A DNA stretch of 64,000 nucleotides from positions 27,231,372 to 27,295,371 of the forward strand of contig NC_092797.1 of assembly GCF_918797505.1 (NCBI RefSeq). The letters run 5' to 3'. How positions within the stretch are numbered: position 1 is the first letter of the stretch; each line of letters opens with the position of its first letter. Below the pieces are notes generated by a model. It saw nothing but the letters and a program-made list of their open reading frames with translations, had not been told where the DNA came from and did not search any database. The DNA comes from Bemisia tabaci (lineage: Eukaryota > Arthropoda > Insecta > Hemiptera > Aleyrodidae). This document shows positions 57,092 through 64,000 of this stretch, piece after piece. The position numbers were made by a program, and so were the translations under genes.

Positions 57092-57730
57092 TATAATTTT
57101 AATAATACTTGTACACCATAATAGCGTATATTGTGTGCATTTATCTGTTCAAATGATCATTAAAGGTAGTCTTCCTCGGTTTGCGTCGCGTGGCATGACG
57201 GGAGGGGGGTGGGAGTGAACTATCGTACTCCGGAGCGCTGCCCCGCGGAAGCGGACCCCGCCGCGCCAACTTTGAAGAAGCATAACTCGGAGACAAATCG
57301 TTTCCCCAAGATGATCTTGGGCTCATTTTAACCGTCAGAGAGAGGGCTATAAGTTGAACAGTTTTTTGTTCATCTGCATGCGATCGTCGCTGCTCTAAAC
57401 TACAGAAATCTGATTTTTGGACTCATGGAAAATTTTTGACAGGCCATAAATTGGTCAAAAATTGACCTAACTATTAAACATAATATACCAAAAGAAAGCT
57501 CTTTAAACGACCTTTCATTTAAAAAAAAGTTCAAATCGATATCTCAAACCGTTCAAAAGTTAGAGCCAAAAAACCGTTTTTCATATAACCCCCCGCCCCC
57601 CCTCCCCAGGGGGGAATTTGGAAAAAATTCAACCATTTTTGGGTGTCCCTGACCATGCCCTTTGATACCTGAAAAGATGAGGAGATTTCATTCTGGGCCC
57701 AGTTTCAATGGTAGATGGAACAACCTCTTT
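57090..57730 (-). repeat. Right 641-bp terminal inverted repeat of the SWIM element
   Basis: The reverse complement of 55658-56298, with equal length and near identity, including the Pro/Arg/Ser-rich 61-codon frame on the minus strand. The inner edge overlaps the stop codon of the SWIM frame. Such similarity implies recent insertion or ongoing conversion between arms. Confidence 0.88.
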
Positions 57731-57733
57731 CGC

Positions 57734-58427
57734 CCCGTGCTGACGTATAAGCCAAACCGCGAATATTAAAAAAAAAGAAGAAAAGAGACATCGAGGGGGA
57801 AATTCTAGCTTTTGCATGCATCTGCGTGGAGTACGCATATTTGGAATATCCGTGCGGTGAGGGCGCGGGAAGCATGAGAGAGAGAGCGAGACATTCGAAA
57901 AATGTTTAAACTCCCGTGAACAGGCTAAACAAACATAGATAAATATATGACTGGTCTTGCATGGCGGCGGAGTGAATAAAGATGAATAATAAAAAACATA
58001 AAAATACGAAAAAAGAGAGGGGGAGAGACGGATGCGGAACGGACGGCTATAAGCACGGGAAATTAAGCAAATACCTACCGAGCGAAAACACAAACAAACA
58101 GTGGCAGCTCTACAACAATTTTACCCTGTTTGTTTTCGGGTAGATATTATTTTTGCGAAATGCAATTGAAACTGTTTCCAAACCAAACAGAAGTTGGATA
58201 CGCCTACATTCATTATTTGAGCTTCGGAGAGTTGAGCGCGAGTAAAGACCGGGAAATGCCATCGCTCCGATACCCTGCATTTTGCTCGGTGTTCTTTATT
58301 TTTTCGTTAGTCATAAAATTGATACCATTTGTGTTCGGTTCTCGGTTGCGAACAAAGTTTCCGACGGTTCGCTGCAGTTCGGAGAAATGGAGGGGAAGAG
58401 AGCAAACTTAAATATTTTACCGAACGG
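57734..58427. other. Non-coding stretch
   Basis: No gene supported. GAAAACACAAACAAACAG and CTGTTTGTTTTC at 58085-58138 form a stem with a loop of about 25 nt. Purine-rich runs lie at 57765-57790 and 57880-57900. Confidence 0.4.
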
Positions 58428-58608
58428 GTAAAAATCAGTGGCGTGGCGTGCTTTGCGATATATCGACTGTTATGCCATTTAAACCTATGGAAAAGGATCG
58501 ATAAACAAGGTGTTCGCAGAGAGCACCTTAATAATCGATTCTTTACCACAGGTATAAGTGGCATAATAATCGATGTATCGCAATTCACGCCACGCCACTG
58601 GTAAAAAT
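58428..58608. mobile_element. hAT-type MITE family D, copy 3, with perfect 8-bp duplication
   Basis: The element spans 58436-58600, from CAGTGGCGTGGCGTGCTTTG to CACGCCACGCCACTG. GTAAAAAT occurs on both sides (58428-58435 and 58601-58608). The interior keeps ATTTAAACCTATGGAAAAGG and AATCGATTCTTTACCA. The best-preserved member in the window. Confidence 0.94.
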
Positions 58609-59034
58609 GAAACGAGCATTCAAGCTCACAACCTCTACCGGTAATTCACCCTCTCGTACCTAGAAATTCCGATTCCACGCAGATATCTAGTTTCCATTCC
58701 GTTCCGAGCAATGTATGCGGCTCAGATTCATAGCAGAATTTCGCGGTAAATGGGTAAATTATAGAGAGAATGCGTTTCTAGTAAGTCGAAATTAATTCGA
58801 TCATTCAATTCCACTCTGTCGAATGTTACATTTTGAAAATCAGTTCTGGTTTCTTTATAAGCGACGAAATAAAACTTAAACTATGCTATCGGTATGCTGT
58901 CGGTTATACGTAGGCTGCAACACAAAATCTACCAGGAATTCGGGTATTCTGCATACCCGCTCCTGACTATCATTGTTTATTTTTACCGTCCATCGCTGCT
59001 GAGGTAACATTTAGCGCACAATTCGACACCACAT

Positions 59035-59112
59035 ACTGAAAAAAAAGTAGTTAGATATAGTTAGAATAGAAACCATTTTTAGTCATCTGACGCTAACTCA
59101 TTTTTTTCAGTG
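59035..59112. repeat. Short inverted repeat with ACTGAAAAAAA ends
   Basis: ACTGAAAAAAAAGTAGTTAG at the left and CTAACTCATTTTTTTCAGTG at the right pair imperfectly across 78 bp. It could be a very short MITE. Confidence 0.45.
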
Positions 59113-59689
59113 CACAGTTCGTAAAAAAAGTATACCTACCACACATATGTACTGGCTCATCTTGTTCAAATTACTGCAATTGAGAGGCTTAGAGGAAAAA
59201 ACGCTCAAAGGCAGGATATAAGTGTATATAAACGCAGGAATAAATGAGCTATTAGTGATTTCATAGCTGAAACTATAGCTTCAAAATATATTCTTTGAAA
59301 AATTCACTACTAAAATCTCATTTTTAGGCATAAAAATGTGAGTTTAATGTCTCTCTCTGTGCCATGAGGCTCCGTGTTATTTTGAAACTTGAGACACGTT
59401 TTTTAGGTAGATTTCGAAGAAATATCTACCTATTGCAGACGGTACGACCTCGTAATTTTCCGGAATTTTCGCTCAAAGAGCATCGATCCTGAAGCCCTGA
59501 GTTGAAAAATGTGGGTCATAAAAAATAGTATATATATATTTATATATATTATATTATATATTTATATATATATAATAAACTGGGATCTAACGAACCTTTG
59601 CGACCGTTTTTTTCCGGAACTATCCGTACGATCAAAACGAAACTAAGCATGGTTCTTCACTGCTATGAGGTCTAGATCAAGTTTCCTTT
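59113..59689. other. Non-coding stretch with TA-rich tract
   Basis: A (TATATATATTTA)-like tract lies at 59528-59577. The following sequence (59590-59700) leads directly into the 135-bp minisatellite. No gene supported. Confidence 0.5.
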
Positions 59690-60435
59690 TTCGTGAAAAT
59701 CGGTCCACCCCTTATCCGGAAAATCTCAAGTCCAAAGGGGGATGATTTTTCAAACTCGTCCGATCTTAGTCGGCGATACGTCAAAAAACTCGTCTCGTCG
59801 TGGCCTTCAAAACAACCTATTTTCACCTACCCTCTAAAACCACCCCTTATCTGGAAAATCTCAAGTCCAAAGGGGGATGATTTTTCAAACTCGTCCGATC
59901 TTAGTCGGTGATACGTCAAAAAACTCGTCTCGTCGTGGCCTTCAAAACAACCTATATTCATCTACCCTCTAAAACCACCCCTTATCCTGAAAATCTCAAG
60001 TCCAAAGAGGGATGATTTTTCAAACTCGTCCGATCTTGGTCGTTGATACGTCAAAAAAACTCGTCTCGTCGTGGCCTTTAAAACAACCTATATTCACCTA
60101 CCCTCTAAAACCACCCCGTATCCTGAAAATCTCAAGTCCAAAGAGGGATGATTTTTCAAACTCGTCCGATCTTGGTCGTTGATACGTCAAAAAACTCGTC
60201 TCGTCGTGGCCTTTAAAACAACCTATATTCACCTACCCTCTAAAACCACCCCTTATCCTGAAAATCTCAAGTCCAAAGGGGATGATTTTTCAAACTCGTC
60301 CGATCTTGGTCGGTGATACGTCAAAAAACTCGAGTCTCGTCGTGGCCTTCAAAACGACCTATATTCACCTACCCTCTAAAACCACTCCTTATCCGGAAAA
60401 TCTCAAGTTCAAGGGGGACGATTTTCAGACCTGTC
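59690..60435 (+). repeat. Minisatellite, about 5.5 units of 135 bp
   Basis: CTCAAGTCCAAAG-type starts recur at 59725, 59860, 59995, 60131, 60266 and 60402, a period of 135-136 bp. Each unit contains GGATGATTTTTCAAACTCGT, CCGATCTTRGTCG, GATACGTCAAAAAACTCGTC, TCGTCGTGGCCTT and CACCTACCCTCTAAAACCAC. The last unit is the most diverged. High similarity between neighbours points to recent unequal exchange. Confidence 0.92.
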
Positions 60436-60569
60436 AGGCTCATTAGGCGCAATTGTTTTCATAGAAACGATTAGTCGAAATCTACCTTTCGTTTCCACTG
60501 TGGCTGGAAAGCGTTTTTTTTAAAGTAGCGGAAACTGTACACATAGGTGCGTCTTCTCGTCCAAGCCCC

Positions 60570-60710
60570 TCAATTGGACTTTATTTTGCAATTTGGAACT
60601 ACAATTCCTGGCTCAGTTTAGAAACCGTATCTTTATGCGCATAAGTGTTTTTACATAAGAATATGAGCCAGAAATTGTAGTACCTGATTGCAAAATGTAG
60701 TTAAATTGAG
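60570..60710. mobile_element. Short inverted-repeat element J, copy 2
   Basis: CAATTGGACTTTATTTTGCA at the left pairs with ATTGCAAAATGTAGTTAAATTG at the right. GGAACTACAATTCCTGGCTC is complemented by GAGCCAGAAATTGTAGTACC. Homologous to 28560-28700. Confidence 0.65.
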
Positions 60711-62850
60711 AGTAATTGAAGTTACTTCTGTTTAGTTCAGACAAACGTTCTCCTTAAAAACGTTTCAACGGCTGAAATAAGCGTTCTTCGTGAGTGTACG
60801 TGTAACTATTTGTTGAACCGTGTTTGACCGTGGCACTATTCGCAGGCGTCATGTGGCTAGTCTGCACCAGAATGTTGATCTCCAATGGCTCATAAAGTGT
60901 GAGTCACTTTATGGCCTTCGCCGCTGCACACAGGCCTTTGACATTTCAATCGCTCTACTTCTATTTGTTAAATTTGAGAAATGTCTGGAGGCCTTTCAAC
61001 AATCCCGTCCATGAAGGCTCCATTGTCATCAGAACAAGTATTCCATTATCAATTTGATTTCATCGTTGCCATTTTCACAAAAAGTCTTTCTGCACTGCCC
61101 TAGATAAATTAGTTTCCAAACATGTTTGCCATTAGACGTGCATTACATAGTAGTACAAATATGAAGGTATTTTTCCGCACTTTGTAATCTGCAGTTATTT
61201 TTTTTGGTCTTCATTTCCGGAATGGCGATATAAAATGTTAATTATTAAAGTCTCAAAAAGTTTAAGCCCTGGTAAAATCATTATAAAGCGATATTAAATT
61301 TTTTAAACTGTTCCTCTCATTTAACTGTAATCCATGCAGTGACTATGACCATATTTCGTAGAGAAAACCAAACTCTATTTACAATTTCTCGATGTGAATT
61401 CCATAACCCTTTTCTGGTGGTCCAATTGGTGAGCGATTTTCCTTATGCGCGGTTACAAAACAATATTCCCATGTTTTCTGTCAACGTTTAGCATCGAAGG
61501 AACTTCAATCGTATACCTTTCAGTCCACAAAAATTCAATGAGATAAAAATGAACTGCGAGCCCACTGGATGTTTGTCAACCCGGCAACTTGGCTGTTGTC
61601 ATTGAACCGCGTCAAATCACAATCCGTTGCTTCCCTTGAATGCACTCATAAAAGCGCCCTTTCCAGTATCTCAGAAATTAGCTTCGTTGGCGAAGCGTTT
61701 GAACTTTAAAAGTGAATAAACTCGCGGAAATGGAAGGATTAAGTCGGGATCGGTTTGACGTAAAGGGTACCGTAAGCGCAACATGCATGAGCGGACAGAC
61801 GTGTGTCGTGTGCGAGCATCACCAGTAAAGCGTGCATTCTTCGCGCAGTTTCAGAGGTGCTCAAACCCAGAGCGAACTGACGCAATTCCATTGCATAGAA
61901 TGCATTGATATAGGTTTGGAGTGATATGTGCAGAAATCTGTACTGCTTTATGAAAATAAGTTAGAAACAAAAGAATTACAAAAAAACAAAAGACCGTGAG
62001 GGTGATTAAATGGCCATGCAATGAAAAAAAAAAAGTATGTGACCAAGAGTTTAGTCATCAGTATAAAAGTTAATTTACTAATTTCGAATTAGACGGCCGC
62101 AATGATTTTAGTGTTATGTATACTTCGATGATAATGTTACTTCGAGGAACATTTGACATTCACAGAGGAATGCACAGAGCAAATAGAATTTTTAATGTGT
62201 GATAAGAATCGATTTTTCAATAGATTTCTTCAGGACAGCCACTCAAACTGACTCTCGCATCGTTCAGGTCTCTGGGAACCTATCATTAGAGGTAAAAAAA
62301 GGATGAGAACGTAACATTCGACAGTTTTAAGATCAGATACATTATTGAAACATTTGATCAACTCTCAACAAGGCGAAGGTGTTGAGAGCCTGCTTACCGG
62401 GTTGCCAGTTTTACGGAATTAAATATTTACAGGTAAAATCCGACAATCCTAAACTATCATTAGGTTGATGAAGTCAACCATAGAGGTGAGAGGAAAATGG
62501 CTATGAACTTTTTTTAGGGAATCCACAGAAATTTTAAAAAATGTTATACAGGTCGAGAAAGTGGATTGAAAAATTCAGAGATGGAAATTATTAGTGTGTT
62601 TAATGACACTTCCTCTTCATTAAAAATGCTACCTTGCACTTTTAAAGGGTTTGAAGTTTTACCATTTATTTCCGTATTTCACATGAAATTTTATTCTTTA
62701 GCGATGAATCTTGTGCTGTTTTTTTGACATTTACCATCAATATGGGTGATTCTTAGAATTTAACAAATTGTAGATGCCACTTGTTTTCATACTTGGACAT
62801 ACTTGGACATGCTCGTGCGCTCTCTGTATTATAGGGACTCCAAAATACGG
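60711..62850. other. AT-rich non-coding stretch
   Basis: No supportable gene or sharp repeat. The frame at 60820-61014 shows no motif. A short direct repeat CATACTTGGA / CATACTTGGACAT lies at about 62788-62810. Confidence 0.4.
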
Positions 62851-63243
62851 TAGAGTACCTTTACAGCGAAAGTATGGACAACTAGAAAATTTGGAAGTTA
62901 GGTTTGATCAGGTCATGTGGCTCTTGGGGCCCAAAAGGGCGGCCAGGCCATGAACTCGAATTATCCAGTGGTACTAATTTTCTCGATTCAACTATTCACA
63001 CTGATAAAAAATTATAAAAGGGCGTATAAAACTTTGATTTTGCAATAATTTTCACAGTTTTCATGTCTTGATCCTTTAAAACGCTTGTTCAGAATGCGAT
63101 GTCGGCCATATTGATCAATTTTTCAAATGCGCAGGTTGGCAGCGGCACTTTTCTAGTGCTTTCTGTTTTCACGTTGTCGCCCTTTTAGGCCCCAAGAGCT
63201 ACATAAATCGAGTTGTCCATACTCTCCTCATAAAGGTACTCTA
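62851..63243. mobile_element. TA-flanked element H, copy 2
   Basis: The element spans 62853-63241. GAGTACCTTTACAGCGAAAG, continuing TATGGACAACT, is complemented by AGTTGTCCATACTCTCCTCA...AAGGTACTC. Inner arms GGCTCTTGGGGCCCAAAAGG and CCTTTTAGGCCCCAAGAGC also pair. TA lies on both sides. Related to 30473-30865. Confidence 0.8.
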
Positions 63244-63256
63244 ACATACGCTACAC

Positions 63257-63555
63257 TAGAGTCCCTTTATACTGAGAGTCAAGACAACACCCCCTCATTA
63301 AGTCACAAACGGGAAAAAGATTACACAAATTGAACGTTTTTCGTATCTTTGATCGCCCATTCTCAAATTCCTTTCTCCATTCCTTCTCTCATTCCGATTG
63401 TTCCTTGTCGAACCCGTTATTCCCGGTCCATTCTACATTATATCTTGCAATCGTGAAATTTAATCTTTATTCCCGTTGTAACACTGTGAAGGCCTAAATA
63501 CGTAGCCATCGAAATGGATTCACATTGTCTTGACTTTCAGTGTAAAGGGACTCTA
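63257..63555. mobile_element. TA-flanked element H-like, copy 3
   Basis: The element spans 63259-63553. GAGTCCCTTTATACTGAGAG, continuing TCAAGACAA, is complemented by TTGTCTTGACTTTCAGTGTA...AAGGGACTC, with TA on both sides. The ends follow the same pattern as copies 1 and 2 (GAGTNCCTTTA, then GAGAGT, then GACAA) but differ enough to be a separate subfamily. It lies only 13 bp from copy 2. Confidence 0.82.
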
Positions 63556-63584
63556 CACCAGACCTGTGTACAAGTTTTCAGGGC

Positions 63585-64000
63585 GGAATGACAACCCGGG
63601 AGCCGGAGCGGAGAAGGACGGTGGGAAAGCGGCGCGAGGATCGGAAGTTCGGAAAGCGTAAACACGGGATCCACGGGGCGGAGGAGCCGGCGGACGGCCG
63701 AAGGACTACTTAGACGAGTAGACGCGGTAGCACTCGAGGACTCGACACTTTAACACTTAACACAAAAGCTTCGTGAGGGCGCGTTTGTCGGGGACCCGGG
63801 GTGGGCAACGGCCGGGTCGGGCGGGACTCGGTGGCGAGATGAAGATATTAGTCCTGGATGAATTCGGGACTCGACTTGTTGACAGGGAAGGATGCCGATA
63901 TGACTCAGCTGATTCCCATCAGATTCACGCTTGCTCCACCGATCGACCATTGCCGGGTTGAGGTGAAATTACCGACTTCGGTAGTTGAGCCCCCTGGCCG
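63585..64000. promoter_or_regulatory. GC-rich block at window end (possible promoter or 5' UTR)
   Basis: An abrupt rise in GC and CpG from about 63595 to the window end (for example GAGCCGGAGCGG, GGGGACCCGGGGTGG). The frames at 63750-63961 on both strands are short and carry no domain. It could be a CpG-rich promoter, a 5' exon or another regulatory island. Sequence beyond the window is needed to decide. Confidence 0.22.

Larger units (their letters stand above)
55655..57733. mobile_element. 2.07-kb transposon with 641-bp terminal inverted repeats and a SWIM gene
   Basis: The element spans 55658-57730. Each arm is 641 bp (55658-56298 and 57090-57730) and starts AAAGAGGTTGTTCCATCTAC. The arms are exact mirror images in length, with very few mismatches (for example ATGTTGTAC against ATGGTGTAC near the inner end). 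CGC lies directly outside both ends (55655-55657 and 57731-57733), a possible 3-bp target duplication. The 791-bp spacer is filled completely by one frame for a SWIM zinc-finger protein. No catalytic DDE segment is present, so it is probably a deletion derivative mobilised in trans, or a gene-capture element. The superfamily could not be fixed from the ends. Confidence 0.85.

Noticed and set aside
57629..58093. 154-codon frame on the - strand
   Set aside because: Its C-terminal part is the terminal repeat of the SWIM element; the rest is compositionally biased.
59690..60435. Regularly spaced repeats as a CRISPR array
   Set aside because: The repeat unit is 135 bp with no unique spacers and the context is eukaryotic; it is a minisatellite.

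Overview
The window reads as gene-poor nuclear DNA of an animal, most likely an arthropod. It is AT-rich with sharp GC-rich islands, has no operons or bacterial-type coding density, and is full of short inverted-repeat transposons, microsatellites and minisatellites. Several repeat families look like ones I associate with hemipteran genomes such as whiteflies (Bemisia). That is recollection, not a search, so the species call is weak. I found no host exon, tRNA, rRNA or CRISPR array that I would defend. Most open frames are short chance frames, and several run through repeats.

The only persuasive coding sequence is a 264-codon frame at 56297-57091. It encodes the C-terminal, SWIM-zinc-finger part of a DDE-transposase-associated protein. 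It exactly fills the spacer between two 641-bp, almost identical inverted repeats (element 55658-57730, possible 3-bp CGC target duplication). A second notable element is a 2.1-kb non-autonomous fold-back at 2389-4511. Its termini (CACTATGG...) and 5-bp CGGCG duplication are those of Transib, the RAG1-related superfamily.

Layout. 0-2.4 kb: possible BEL/Pao fragment, a 386-bp inverted-repeat element, a G-rich tract and poly-T. 2.4-4.5 kb: Transib fold-back. 6-7.7 kb: 508-bp fold-back F1, a GC-rich island, and a CAG-terminated element split by a CACTGG MITE. 8-16 kb: mostly featureless AT-rich DNA with one hairpin patch. 16.2 kb: tRNA-like SINE. 18-30 kb: MITEs of several families, including a TTAA-flanked 440-bp fold-back and CAGGGTGTC elements. 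30-34 kb: TA-flanked and CACTGG MITEs. 35.8-40.8 kb: diverged tandem repeats and a hAT-type MITE. 41.8 kb: a dense cluster of perfect GCGAAGC-type hairpins. 43 kb: LINE tail relic. 48-49 kb: two minisatellites. 49.9-54.2 kb: a MITE cluster, some with intact target duplications. 54.9 kb: fold-back F2. 55.7-57.7 kb: SWIM element. 58.4 kb: hAT MITE with perfect 8-bp duplication. 59.7-60.4 kb: 135-bp minisatellite. 62.8-63.6 kb: two adjacent TA-flanked elements. 63.6-64 kb: GC-rich block, possibly promoter or 5' UTR.

No genes work together here. The biology is a record of layered transposon insertion, with nested insertions near 7.2, 21.7 and 37.2 kb, around scattered GC-rich islands that may be regulatory. 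Inverted-repeat elements carry '+' or '.' by convention, because orientation is mostly undefined.
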